Below, piece by piece: positions 49,532-62,394 of a stretch of 64,000 bases of DNA. Below the pieces are notes generated by a model. That model made no database searches. It worked only from the letters and a program-made list of their open reading frames with translations, and was not told the origin of the DNA. The stretch is from positions 5,332,001 through 5,396,000 of the forward strand of contig OY720101.1 in the NCBI GenBank assembly GCA_963082875.1. The letters run 5' to 3'. How positions within the stretch are numbered: position 1 is the first letter of the stretch; each line of letters starts with the position of its first letter. Source of the stretch: Corella eumyota. Lineage: Eukaryota > Chordata > Ascidiacea > Phlebobranchia > Corellidae. The position numbers and the translations under genes are program-made.

Positions 49532-50489
49532 TGTTTTTATTTTTCCTGCAAATATTTATATATCGTAATCGTTTTCTGTAAACACGTTTGTAAACCGTTT
49601 TGGTATACTTTATTTTTAATTTAAAAAAAATGTTGGCCAAGTTTTGTGAAGAGTATAAGCATATACATTAGATAATAATATCTTTTTACTGCATGAGTAC
49701 ATTGTTCTTTACAAAATTTATAACACAAAGTCAAATATTTTTTTAACTTACTTAAAAAAAGATATTTACAGTAATTAAGTTACTTGTAGTTTACAGTCCC
49801 TAAAGAACTTGACCTGTAAAAACAAATAGACACAAAAATCTTATAAGCGATCAAAACAAGATGCAAAAATTATTGGAATAATAAAGTTATAGACCATGAA
49901 GTTAAAGAGTTTTCTGAAGAACTGTTAAAAAGTAATTTTTATAATATAAACAACTAACAACTTAAAAATGGTATTACTTGAAACAACTTGTTGTAATGCT
50001 ACACAAATTGCTTTAAAACAGGTGTTCAAGAGTGCTAAGCGATAAATGACTTTAAAGAACGAATATATGACATCACAAATTCACGTTTTCGAGTTTTAGT
50101 CTAGCGATCCTTGTGACGACATTCCAACTTTTTTCTTGTTTTTGCTTTGCTTTTTAAATTATTCGCCAAATTTCTGCCTTGAAGTAAAAAACTATTTTTG
50201 TGCAAAAATAACTTTTATTTAGTGTTATAGATATTTTTAATACTACAAAATCGTACAAAGTAAAACACAATAACCTCAAACTTGATAATGTAAACTTTTA
50301 CTTTATAGCAACTTTTGGCACATTTAAATTGTGCATAAATATTTATAGAACGCTAATAATCAACTGTATTTTTAAATAAAAAATCCTAGCATTGAATTGG
50401 GTACTTTCTATTGAAAATATTACAAAAACTACTGCACGCTTAAATAAAATATCTACAAGCTATTTATATACGTTTAACCAAAATCTAAT

Positions 50490-50495
50490 TTTATT
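50490..50495 (-). terminator. Candidate polyadenylation signal for CEP290
   Basis: AATAAA read on the minus strand about 95 bases beyond the CEP290 stop codon at 50588-50590. Confidence 0.5.
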
Positions 50496-50587
50496 TAAAA
50501 ACTTGTTATTTTTTTCTGTATAAAAATTATATAGTAATCTGTTTCTTGATAAATATATTGTGTTGATCTAATTGTGAATGCAAATGA

Positions 50588-53500
50588 CTAGTCACTCGTT
50601 GGTAGATCGACCTGGAATCCGAATAAGTTAGAGTAATGATGAAGCTGCCCTTCATACAAAACATTTTTCTTTACGGCCTCGGCGTAATTAAATTTCAAGT
50701 CTTCGATTTCCTCGAAGAATGTGTCGTCGAAATTCGAAAGTTCCTTTTTCACGTGATCTAGTTCCGATTTGAGTCTCTCGTTTTCCTGATTAACGACGTG
50801 ATTTTCGGTCGCCAATTTTAGTTGATCAGCCTTTGTTGTTACTTTATCCGCCGTCTATTTAATATTTGCGACAAATTTTGGTTTAAAAATCATTTCGAGA
50901 AATTTCCAAACACAATATTTTGAATAAAACCAAAAGTAAATGTAAATTTACCAAAAAAAAAATTTTTATTGCTAAAGAATGTAATTCAATTTTTTTTTCA
51001 AAAATTCAACTTACGTTTGTGGAGGTTGATGGTTCGTTTCGTTTTTCATTATTTCGTCTCTCCAATTTAAAAATGTTGTGTTCCAATTCCTTCTTTTCAT
51101 GTTCTAACCTGGCTACTGACAGCCTAAGAAAAGTTTAAATAAATATTATAACCCTTAAAAAAAAAAAAAAGGATCCCACATCAAAAATAAATTAACAAAA
51201 AAAATTAACCTGGATAATTGAAGTTCTCTTACTGTATTGGGATCTGAACCACCAGCCCCAGGTGGAAAACGTTCCAAAATCTCAATCTAAATCGAAAACA
51301 AATTTTATTATAAAGTTTGTGCAAACAAAAAGAAAACTGTTAAAACGTCTAAATAAAAAATAAAAAAACGATTTTTGCTTAGTTGAGTAAATTTTTTTTT
51401 ACTTGTTCTTTTAATCGGTCGACTTCCTGCTGAAGATCATTTTCTGCCTCTTCCTTATCTTCCAGGAAGGACTTTAGAGCTCTCATCTCGGAGGTTTGCT
51501 TCTCAACCGTCTCTTCTGACTTCTTTAATCTTGCCTCCAACATCCTATAAGAAATTAACAGAAGATGAAAAGGAACTCTTTGAGATTTTAGTGTTTTTAA
51601 CCAAGCTTGTAATATAAAATTTAATTGTGGGTTGAAATAGTCAACATACTTGCTCGTCACAGCAGAGTTATAACCTCTACTTCCAGCTCCAGCCACCTTG
51701 GGAGCTTTACTTTGAGCGACTACCAACTTCTTTTTTGTTTCTTCCAATTCTTTAAACAACTGATCTCTTTCCACCTTTGAATAAAAATAAACAAAAGTTT
51801 ATTGGCAATTGGTTATTGTTCCTATAAAAGATACCTTTTTATAATTTATAAGAACAAGATTGTTTTTGTGTTCAAATCAAGACAAATATTTTTTGAATTT
51901 TTTTTACTTGAACAAAAGCTCTTGCGTCTCTTATTTTGTCTCTCGAGCTTGCTCTTTTATCAAGCTCCCTTCTTAATTTTTCATTTTCCTTCATCAGTCT
52001 GTCAACAGATTGAGTTTTGCTCTCATATCTCATGCTTAGTTGACCACCAATCTGTTGAGTCATTTCGTTGATGCGATTCTAAAACAAAACAAAAAAAATT
52101 TACTTACAAATTATTCGAAAAAAATATTTTAAGTTTTTGAATAAAATTAAAAGATAATAACTTAAAAATTAGAAAAAAAACAAACTAAGAAACAAGCCTT
52201 TTTACTTAAACACTAACTCATCAAAAAAAAACAGGGTTCACTAAAAATTTAATAACTTTTCAGTGAAAATACATTTTTAATAACCAATATAAAAACACTG
52301 AAATAATACCTTCAATATTTGATTTTCAGATTTCAGTTCCTCCAGAGCCTGATTAGTGACCACACCAGGTGCCTTTTTAAGTTGATCATTCTCTCTCTGA
52401 ACTCTTTCCACAACCTTTTTCATCAAAACAACAGTTTTCTCCAATTCGGGAATTGTTTTCCCACTTTGTCCAAGTGGAGTCTGCTTAAAAGTTTTATTTT
52501 GAGTTAGAAAATTATAAAGTTTAAAGAAAATAAACTAAAATAACAAACTAGTAAATATTAAATCTTTAACTTGAAAAGACAACTTTCAAATTTAAATCAA
52601 AAAGAAAACATATTTTTGCTATTTTTAAAAACTGTAGATTTTATTTTGTTACTTACTTTCTGTTGAGTATGTTTTTTAGATCTTTCTGCTCTTTGTTCTG
52701 CTTCTCTTTTTTCAGATTTTAATAAATCGATATATTGTTGCTGGTGTTCAATTCTTTCCTGAATAAAAAATATTGTTTATTGACACTTTTTATGTTAAAA
52801 GCAAAATTAATAAACCATCAAAAAATACACATATACAATACAATCGAACATTACAAGAGTTTTACCTAAAGTGTTAATATTTACTATTTTAGTATTACCT
52901 GTTTATAAACTTACCAAAAATACTACCTAACTAAAGTTAATATAAGAGTTTTAGCTGTAAACTTTGAACCAAATAACAAATTTTTATATAAGGTAATCGC
53001 ACCTTGAGTCTTGGTACATCTCTCTTGACTTGGTCATATTCAAATTGTAACTCAGTTGCATCAGAAGCCAGTTTAAGCATTCTACCTTGCATTTGATTCT
53101 CACTTTGCCGATACTGCTCAGCTATGCTTTCATCTCTTTCTTGCCTTAAACCTAAGAACAAATGTGTTTTAATTAGATTGTGCAAAACCATAAGATACCA
53201 GGACTGTAGTAGATATTTAGAAAAGAATGTCTGTACTTGTAACAATGCACAAGGCCTAATATTAAGTTATTACTATCACACATAAGTCTAAAGAAAATGT
53301 TGTTAGATCATTTAAAGACATCACAAAAAATCTTTACACTAGCTTGATTTAAACTGACCTGCAGTTAAAATTTCTTTTTGAAGAGCTTCCAATTTTTGGT
53401 TTAGATTCGAGTTTTTGACTTCCATTTCTGCAGCAAGTTTGTCTCTTGGTAGCTCTGAAAGTTTTTTAAGTCCACTGTTTTCTTCACCTAGTTTATGTAA

Positions 53501-56500
53501 ACGACTACAAAAAAAAGAAAAATCCATGTTAATTTTTAAAGAAATTTTACAATAAGTAAGCCTAATTTACAAAAAAAATAATCAATTTTGATAAAATTTA
53601 AGAAAAAATAAAATAAAATTTTGAGGTAAAATTTAATTTACCTGCTTAATTCCTCAATTGTATGCAAATGTTTTCTGACAACTTGGTCGCTAGGCACAAC
53701 AGCATCCTCTAGTGTTGGATGTGCATGAATGGGTGGTCCAATTGGAGCTGCTGATCGACGTAATTTTTCCCGTTCAAGTCGAGATATTTGGTCCCGATGT
53801 GACTCAATCTAAAAAATGTTAATTTAAAAAAAAAATAGTGATTATGTAAAATGAAAAAAAACAAAATTGCTTTTTAAACAAACCTTTCAAAATAAACCTT
53901 AAAATTAGTCAGTAGATGTTTAACAACACCAGTTTAATGTTAAATATTTTAAATTGCAAACCTAAATTTGTAACTTGAAAAAATTAACAAAAAGAGTTAA
54001 ACGTTTCTAAACATACTTGTTTTTCGAACACTTGTATTTGTTTGTCTTTTTCTAGGAGTTTACTTTTTAAAGTTTCAACTTTGCCTTGCCATTGTTTTTT
54101 AGCATCCCATTTTGCTACTTCTATCGTACTCTAAATACACAATTAGTATTATAAATATTTGCAACAAAAATTACACAAATCACTAACTTTTGAATGTCTG
54201 GTCTAAATCTACTTTTATACAGATTGGTTTATTTGAAAAAAATTTATTTAAACTAACTTCAAAATACGGTAAACAGCATTTATAACTTTCACATAAAATA
54301 ACATAAAATGTGCACCTAGTGCTACCTAATGCTTTCCAATTCATTTTTATATATTATGTTATTTCATTTTATTAAACGGTTTACTGTAGGTTTTTCTTTA
54401 TATAAACTGGTCCATTTTATAGAATAAAAGCCACTTAACAATAAAGTCAACATAGGACAAAGCCTATTGTTACATCACAAAGCATACCGGCTTTGTTTGT
54501 CTTTAAATAATTAATATTTTAATTTTTAAATCTTTATTTAACTAAGATTACCATATAATAACTTAAAACTAATTTCACAAGTATTAAAATTTTTTTTTTA
54601 TGTCAATCTAAAGTTAAATGATTTTATGATGTTTTTGAAGAAAGGATAAATCCTTTAACTATTTTTATGTAAATAAAATTAAATGAATAAATTAACCTCA
54701 CAGAAATGGTGGGGTTTTCAAAATGTGGGAATCGAACTCAGGACCTAACTTTACATAATTTTACAAAATTGGTGGTTTTAAAAATAAACATGCCATTTGT
54801 GGTCCTACTACTTTTTTTGTTAATTTTTTGTGTGAATGCTACATACAAATTCAAAATAGTAATTTTAACTTTTGGTATTTGACAGATTCGAAATTAATAA
54901 AATATTTAAAGAATTTGTTGTTTAAAATAAAATTTAAAAAATGTTAAAATAATTTACCTTGCTTGGTTCTTCAGTTTTTTGTTTTAATTTCTCTTTCAGA
55001 TTATTATTTTCCCCTCTTAATCGACCTAAGTCTGCTTTGAGCCTATTCATTCTTTCCTCATCTGCAAATGTGGTTGGACGAGATGTTCGAGGTAGTCTAG
55101 AAGCAGCAGACTGAGGTCTTGAACCCTGCTCTTGATCAGCACTAACTCTTACAATAGTTTCCTCAACTGGTTGTTTATTTACTGGTTTTACTTTTGGTTC
55201 AGAAACCAACTTTACTGGTGTTTCCTCAGTGAACTTCAGACCCGAGTCAGGGCCACGATTTCGACAAAGTCGCTTGATTTTATCTCGAAGTTGCATCATC
55301 TCATTATCTCGAAAATGCTTTTCAGCTTTTTGTCTGTTACAAAATAAAAACTATTTAGGTTTTTGATAAAAAAATCTATTTGTATTTATATAGTTTGTGG
55401 TATAATTGCAAAATTAAATTTATTGTTTTTATTCCTAATATTTCGTATGAATAATACACAGACAATTACTTTTGAATTATTTGTTCTTTTTTCTCTGTTT
55501 CTTCGAGTATTTTCTTGAGTTCGGTTTTTAATGTTTCTTCTGCTCGTTTAGCTTGTTTGACGCTTCTCTGCTGCTCTGCCAATCTGTCTTTTAACTCTTC
55601 TATTTGCAACTAAAAAGGAGGGTTTGAAAAATAAAAAGCATGTCCAGATTTACATTAAAGTTTAAAGGGGTTTAATTTTATGCTTATCCAAAACAATGTT
55701 TTATTGAATATGTAAGGTAAGATTTTGCATTTTAATTTGATCTTAGTAACCAATAACAACAAAAAATTCTAACAAAATTAAAACAAAAAACGGCAACAAG
55801 ACGTATTAAAAAAACTTTTTTGTTTTGAATAACTGAATGCACCTAATTAAAAAAAAATAATATAATATTTATGCAAATAACTTTATATCAACAAACAAAC
55901 CTTATATTGTGCTGTTCTTTTACCCACAATTCCCTTCACAGAAACAGCATCACTTTCTTCTGCATGAGCAGCTCTAACATTTTCTTGAGCTTGTAAAACC
56001 AAATCAGATCTTAACTCAGTCAGAGCATGACTTAATTGCTGAAAAAAAATGACAAAAAAAATATTCCAAATAAATTTATTTTGAAAAAGTTTAAAAGTGA
56101 TATTTAACAAAAAAATATAAAATAAGTATTTTATAAAATCAAATATTTAAAAACAATAAAAAATAAAAATTATTAACCTGTTGTTGTTTTTCTTTCTCAG
56201 AAAGTTGAGTTTTCAGTCGGGCCACCAAGTTTTTCATCGTAGTTGCTGGCGCTCTTGAGTTCGCATCTTTTTGTTTTTCCAATTCACTTTTAATGTAAGA
56301 TAACTCCTGTAGAAACAAAAAATCATAAACTTTAGATAATTTTTTTAATTACTTTAAGGTTATATAATAAATAAAAAAACAGACAATGAATTGGTTTAAT
56401 TTTTAATCATAGCTTACCTTTTCTAAGTCATCAACTCTTCTGTGTTTTTTTGCTAATTTAGCTTTTATAACACTGACAAAATGTTCATGTTCTTCTTGTG

Positions 56501-59500
56501 TTCTAAACAATATATTAAACATAACTTTCTATTTTTGAAATAAAAAAATACATTTTCGAATTTTTAATTAAAAGTTTAAATATTACTTTTGTTTCTCTAT
56601 TTCATTTCTTCTCCTCATCTCAGCAATGTTTTTCTTCTGTTTTGAAACATCAGCATTCGCAGCTCTAACACGATCCATAAGAGCTGCCATGGCAGCATCT
56701 TGCTCTTGCACCATCTCCTCTAGCTCTGAGATTTGACGAAGATCGTTTGCAGAAGTAGTTTTACTTCTAGAGGGTGAAACAGGTCCCTAAAAATATCATA
56801 CAAATTTTAACAAAATGATATTGTTTGTACAACGCACATTATTTTTCAACCATTTTTTGAATAATTATTTTGCCAGTTTACATTTCTTCTTTAAAGATAA
56901 AAACTTACATGTGCAGCTTTCTTAAAGCGATTGAAAGCATCATCAGTTTTTCCATGTATACGCTGTTGCATCAACAATAATTCCTTCTCATGTGAGAGGG
57001 TCGCTTGTTCGTTGTCCTTTCTTGCCTCCTCTAACAACTGTTTGTACCTACAATTTGAAACTTTATGAAATATTTAAAACTTATAAAGCCTATTGTGATT
57101 ATTTTTTAAACAAACAAAAAAATCTTGTTAAAAGTTGTATCTTAAAATGACAACTAAAATTTAGAAAGGGTAATTTTCATATAAATATTTTCAAGTTGCC
57201 TTTTTAATAGTTAAATATATTAGTTCTTAAAATAAAAGTGTAACCTTTCAATGCTTTCTTCCTTAGCTGATAACCTTTTCTTTAAAGTTTCAATTGTATC
57301 CATTGCAACTCTTAACTGTTGTTTAGACTCAATTGTCTGCACAACAATAATATTTCAAAACAAATAGTAGCATATTTTTAATTTGAAATCACATCCTAAC
57401 AATAATATTTTTAAAATAAAGTTACTTACCATATCAGATTTCACAGTGCTAATAGTTGTTGTAGTTGGCATGTGAAGTCTTAATTCATTGATAACTCGAT
57501 CTCGGGATGTGACATCACTCTCTAAGTTGTGCCTAACATCTTTTAACCTGTCATTTTCTAACTCCAAAGCCTAAGAAATTAATGTTTATAAAAAACAAAA
57601 ATTATCGTAAAATGTTTTTAGTTACATTTATAAAAACAAAAAAAATAAACTTACTCTTATTTGTCCCTGTAAGTCTCTATTGGTTTGAATATGATCCTTG
57701 ATGGTCTTTAAAGCACTGGTTAGTTGTTGGTCTAATGGTAAGGAAGGATCAGGCAAAGTTTGAGTAATATCTTCCAATCTAAAACCATTTAAATTTTTTT
57801 TAAGAAAAACTTAAAAATCGTTTTAAAATAAATTGTTACAAACTTTATATTCATACACTTTATTTTAAGGATTTATTTATTTAAAAAAAAAATTAAAATT
57901 TTACCTTCTTGCTCTTTTAGTAACTTCACGTTGCTGAGATTGAAATTGATCCAAAAGTTTTTCCAAATCCATTTCCCGTAATTCCCATTCCATTTGGTGT
58001 TCCTCCTGAACCTGATTTAGACAAATTTTATTTAAAAAATTATTTAATTTTTTGTCGATCAGTATTTTATTGCAAAGAGAAAACATTTAAAAGACTACAT
58101 AAAATCAACCTTTAATATTTGAACAATATCTTCTTCCAAACTGGAAATAGTTTTCTCATATTGATCGTTTAATGTTTCAACATGTTTTATCTGTTCATTT
58201 TGCCGCACAACCTAAAACAAATAACCAACAAAATAAATTAAAAGCAACACTTTGACAAAAATCACAGTAAAACAAACTTTTCTTGCTAAGTTAATTATTT
58301 AACCTGTCGTTGTAATTTCATGTCCTGTAACCTTAAAACATCCATTCTGTGACACCATTCAGTTAACTTGTCTGCTCCCCTTTCATCCTAAAACAAAAAG
58401 TTCTTTATTAAATAATAATAGTCTTAAAATATTTAAGAACATAAAAACAAGAGAATTTATTAATATTTTGATAAAATTTCTAAACAAGTTACACTAACTT
58501 CAATAGCCTTTCTTAATTCATCAAGGCCTTGTTTTTGGATTTCAGCTTCAGCAAGTTTATCCTCGATTCTCTCTCGTTCTTTTCTGGTCCTCTTCAGCTC
58601 CTCTTGGATCAATAATTTATCTTCTTGCAATCTGAGACATTTAATAAAAAATATCAAAATCAAATAACTTTGCCCCTCTAAACATCTTTAAAAGTTTTTT
58701 TGGGTGTTTTTTTGTAATTTAAAAATACTTGATTAAATAATATTTTAAATTATTCAACATTGTTAAACAGTGGCTAAGAATGCTTGACAGAATATTTTGA
58801 ATCTGGAAAATTCTTTTACCTGATCATAGATCTTGAGAATTTTTCCTGTTGAGCGAGTGGTAATGCTCCACTAAACTGATGTCGCAAACTTTGAATTGTT
58901 TTCTTGAGTTGTCGGTTTTTGTTGTTGGCTTCAGTGCGAGTTAAATAAACAACATCCTCTTTGTCATCTTAAAAAATTTTAAAACTTGATGTTAAATAAA
59001 GAAAATTATATTTCATTAAGGTGCTATAAACAGTATGAACTCCTGCTGAGCCAACATTTAATCAGCAGCATAATTATCGGCAATTATATTCTATATAATG
59101 TCCTAAAATGCTTAGGGCAACTGATGTTACTCTATGTTTAGGTTGCGCACTTGTCCTTCCCACATCGAGAATAAAGACATATATATACAAAAAAAAAAAA
59201 TCTTTTAAATTTTATATTTAAATCTTAAGTTAAAATAAAAGCAACAAATCCACCTAGTTTTTTCTCTAATTTAACAACATGAGCTTGCAGCTTGGTGACA
59301 TTTTTCTTTGCTTTTTCAATATTTCTTTCTGCATCCATCTCACTTGCTTGCAAGTTAAGAATTTGGTGGTGCAGTTTACCTAAATAAATAGCATATATAG
59401 TATAAAAATAACATAGTAAAAGTTATCTTTAAAAAAGAAACATTCGTTTATGTAAATCTAATAAGCATAACTTTACACATAAAAATTTTAGTTTGACAAA

Positions 59501-60192
59501 ATTTACCAATCAAAGCATTCTGATCAGTTTGAAATTGAAATTCTTTAAGTTGTTGTCTAAGTGATTTCATCTCTCGGTCTCTTGCTTGTTGTTGAGATTG
59601 AACACTTCTCAGTTGATTGTGGGAAATATCAGCCATGTCTTGTAACTGAGACATTTTAGTCTAAAAAATTAAATTTATAAAAGTTATGTTAGATTGTTGA
59701 AATACTATATCAGGCAATTATTATTTTATTTGTCCTATGTACTTTGGTTTTGATGAGGTCCTCTTCCAAACCAGATATCTTTTTGCGATCTGCATCACTT
59801 ACTGCTCTTGGAACAACCTCCGCTAACTCATCACGAAGATCTCTCTCCGTTTGTTGAGCCTCAATGTTAAGCTTGGTGAGCTAAAAAATTGAACAAATAT
59901 TAGGTACTGAACAAATATTAGGTATACAAAAAAAATTCTATAATTTTTTTTATTAAAGAACCCTTTTTATCTTTTGAGAATTTCGAAATATAATTATATG
60001 AAAAAATATTTACCTTTAAAGTTATAAATTAAAAATATTTATTATGAGTTTAAAAACCTGTGAAAATTTATTTTCCAATTCAGTATTTCTTGTCTGCAAA
60101 TCATCAAGAGAAGATTTTAGACGATTATACATTCTTGTTGAATGTTCAGCTTTTTGACGTTCATTTAGTTCTTTCATTTCAAGAACACTTAT
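50588..60192 (-). CDS. CEP290: CEP290, C-terminal ~1,477 residues (5' half not in place)
   Basis: Thirty-one exons, all in phase, from 60058-60192 down to 50588-50854. Long coiled-coil protein of the centriole satellites and ciliary transition zone, where it gates cilium entry. Diagnostic matches, in order: LEMKELNERQKAEH (first visible exon, human residue ~1,180), QQQARDREMKSLRQQ, FSGALPLAQQEKFS, SRDRVINELRL, AKWDAKKQW, GKTIPELEKTVVLMKKVVE, QLSMRYESKT and LDHVKKEL then FFEEIEDLKFNY near the end. The other exons run 59743-59880, 59507-59660, 59254-59379, 58820-58967, 58499-58631, 58304-58387, 58110-58211, 57905-58011, 57655-57778, 57430-57570, 57245-57336, 56909-57047, 56587-56786, 56418-56502, 56178-56306, 55901-56038, 55470-55609, 54958-55333, 54017-54130, 53642-53808, 53359-53504, 53003-53151, 52657-52758, 52310-52483, 51908-52078, 51650-51774, 51403-51544, 51210-51286, 51015-51123. 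Exon 54958-55333 carries a low-complexity insert. The N-terminal ~1,180 residues are absent up to the window end. Confidence 0.93.
54700..54765 (-). repeat. tRNA-like B-box motif, possible SINE remnant in CEP290 intron
   Basis: Read on the minus strand, the sequence contains CCTGAGTTCGATTCCCAC, close to a tRNA B box (GGTTCGAATCC). It lies in an 827-base intron, unusually long for this gene. No convincing A box, cloverleaf or 3' tail was found, so it may be the trace of a tRNA-derived SINE or a chance match. Confidence 0.35.
59030..59190. repeat. GC-richer intronic insert of possible repeat origin
   Basis: Within the CEP290 intron 58968-59253, about 150 bases have clearly higher GC than the surrounding intron and contain short inverted stretches (CTGCTGAGCC... 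and ...CAGCAG). It has no open frame. It resembles a small inserted element, but no family is recognised. Confidence 0.3.
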
Positions 60193-60514
60193 CTAAAGAA
60201 ATTACAAAAATTTGTTAATTTATTATTAGCCTAGAAAAAGATAATAATTTAAAAACTACAATTCTTTTGTCATTAAAAAGGTAATATTTTTTTTATCAAG
60301 CCAAAAAATGCCAAATTTCAAAAAATTTACAGATTTTGCTCACTAGATTTTTTTGCATATTTCTTTTATTATAGTGATCTAAATAATGAAAAAACAAAAT
60401 TTTCAATTCTTTTTCTGTATTTCAACTTTAAAACAATACACAATAATAACAATTCTGAAAAAAGAATTCAACATAATCAATAAAGTTCCCAGCAAAGTGA
60501 TTAAACCAAACAAT
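60193..60514. other. Short gap between CEP290 first visible exon and SLATT-like 2
   Basis: About 320 AT-rich bases. No coding exon continuing CEP290 towards its N-terminus was found, although the exon at 60058-60192 begins right after a normal acceptor (CTTTAG on the minus strand). Confidence 0.55.
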
Positions 60515-61661
60515 TTAGTAAAGCAGCAAAACAGATGGAATTTTCTTTTGTTCCTCAGCCAATGCAATATTCCAAAGATCTGAACAATCTTGTGGAGGTA
60601 ATTCTCCACCTACTTTCATAATTTCCAATCTATACTTAAGGTTGCTCATCAAATCTTTGTAAATACTGGCACCTAACATAAAAGATTGCATATTAATAGT
60701 TCTTACAAAATATTAAAAATAATTTTAAACCATGTCCCAAAAAAAATTTAATATTTTATGTTACTTTGCAAGCTTCGTTCTCGTTTGTTAGTCCAATTTA
60801 ATTTAAATTCTATGGACAATATAGCAGCTGTAACTGTAGGTAGAACAGTACCAATAGCCTTCTTCGTATACTCAGGTAACTGAAGTTGAAACACAATCAC
60901 CTAAAATAAGTATTAACAAATAAAACAACTTTTTATCTAGTCTAAAATATACAATGTACAAACAATGCTTTAAGATTCAAAAATAAGAATATTAAAACAA
61001 TATTGATATTAAAGTCGTAATTTACTTGTGCAATCTGTATAAATATAACAAGAATAACAACACACAAATGAGCAATTCCAAAGCATTTATATTCCTTGCG
61101 CCAGTGATGATACTTTTTTTTGTATTTTTTAAGCAAGTTTTCATACATAGTTTTTGCATCTATAACGCCTTTGACCTATAAAATGTAAGAATTGTAGAAA
61201 AAAAAAGCCATAACTAAAATTACATTTTTATAACATCTTGGGTAGGGCGTTTAATTCCCAATGCTTGCAAGTCAAAATAAATAAAACTACAAAATTAGTT
61301 TAAAATAATTTAATTTCATATTAGTTACAGGAGTCTTTTTTGTTAGAATGTGTGTTATCCTAGTAGGTTGTTCACCAGTCTTTAAGGCAGCTACACCATC
61401 TCGTGAACCTTTAAATAAAAAAATGCTTATTGCAGTGAGTAGGGCTTGAACCTTAGATATAACCCACAAAATAATTTTTAAATTCATTAATTGTTTAATC
61501 CCTACCTTCATTACTTGTTTTACTAGTTGTCTGATGTGGATCTTCTGAATTGCCTAGCAGAGGATCTGTACGAAATTGTAGATTAAAAATAGATAATATA
61601 AACGTAAACTGTATTTAAAATAATTTGAAATACAACCTTTACCTGTTTCACTTGTACTCAT
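60515..61661 (-). CDS. SLATT-like two-transmembrane protein 2
   Basis: Predicted 200 residues in six minus-strand exons: 61643-61661, 61506-61565, 61329-61408, 61026-61175, 60765-60900, 60515-60672. The polar N-terminus (MSTSETG, then D-P-L-L-G-N-S) is built from three tiny exons. V-K-G-V-I-D-A-K then H-H-W-R-K-E-Y-K precedes a membrane segment (C-V-V-I-L-V-I-F-I), a short loop at an intron, and a second one (A-I-G-T-V-L-P-T-V-T-A-A-I). YKDLMSNLKYRLEIM matches the Y-K-x-L segment of its paralogs, and the tail ends IPSVLLLY. Intron positions around the membrane segments match paralogs 1 and 3. The gene is in the same orientation as CEP290 and only about 320 bp upstream of its first visible exon. 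Confidence 0.78.
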
Positions 61662-62394
61662 AATTTTTCTTTAATATACCTGTTTAAAAAAACGTGAAAC
61701 TGCAATAGCGTTAAAAAATGCTACGCTTTTGCTTGTATATTTTTAGGCTTACGTTCTGATGTTAAGCCAAGTTTATTATGCCTAAAAGTGATCATAACAT
61801 GATGTATTTCCTTCTGTTGTTGATGTACCATATGTCGTTAGCGCCTAATTCAATAGAACATATGTTGTACTTAACAAAAAACAACGCGACGGATATCAAA
61901 GGGCTTGCAACTTGTTGCTTAGACAAATTTAATAACATTTAAACTGATTGTAACACATTGTATTTCTGTCTACCGTAGATAAACTATATGCTATTATTAC
62001 TTTTATATATTATTTAAAAGTTACTGCATAACATAAATTTATTTTAAATTATTTACTTATAGCAATTTTACTTGCAACTCAAAACATACGACAAATACTT
62101 TTTAAATTTACTTCTAGAGAACTGTCATGCACGGAGTTTTTGTCCTGACAGTGTAAGTTTTTATTGAGGCAGATTTAAACCTTTTTTAAACCATTTTCGG
62201 AAAACTTTTAAACTTTACGTACAATGGGCTAATGTGTTTTCCATGCAAATGGCCCAAAAATTAAGGAAAAAGTAATATAATAGTTTCATAAGCAGTTATA
62301 TATAAAATATAATTTACAAAATAAATAATATGTGAAGCATAAGACTTATGTCGATAAAAAAAAATAAAACTTTGAGAACTGTTAGAAAAATTTG
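61662..62394. other. Spacer between SLATT-like 2 and 3
   Basis: About 730 bases, expected to hold the SLATT-like 2 promoter and the 3' UTR of SLATT-like 3. No exon or RNA gene was recognised. Confidence 0.45.

Larger units (their letters stand above)
49428..50587. other. Convergent 3' spacer with polyadenylation signals
   Basis: About 1.2 kb between the SLATT-like 1 stop and the CEP290 stop. AATAAA on the plus strand at 49526-49531 lies about 100 bases after the SLATT stop; AATAAA on the minus strand at 50490-50495 lies about 95 bases after the CEP290 stop. No other feature was recognised. Confidence 0.5.

Noticed and set aside
51802-52507. Plus-strand open frames across the CEP290 region (also 50920-51138, 55132-55347)
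   Set aside because: They read antisense through coiled-coil exons and introns and show no family resemblance.
54714-54790. Functional tRNA gene
   Set aside because: Only a B-box-like motif is visible; no cloverleaf, A box or acceptor stem could be formed.
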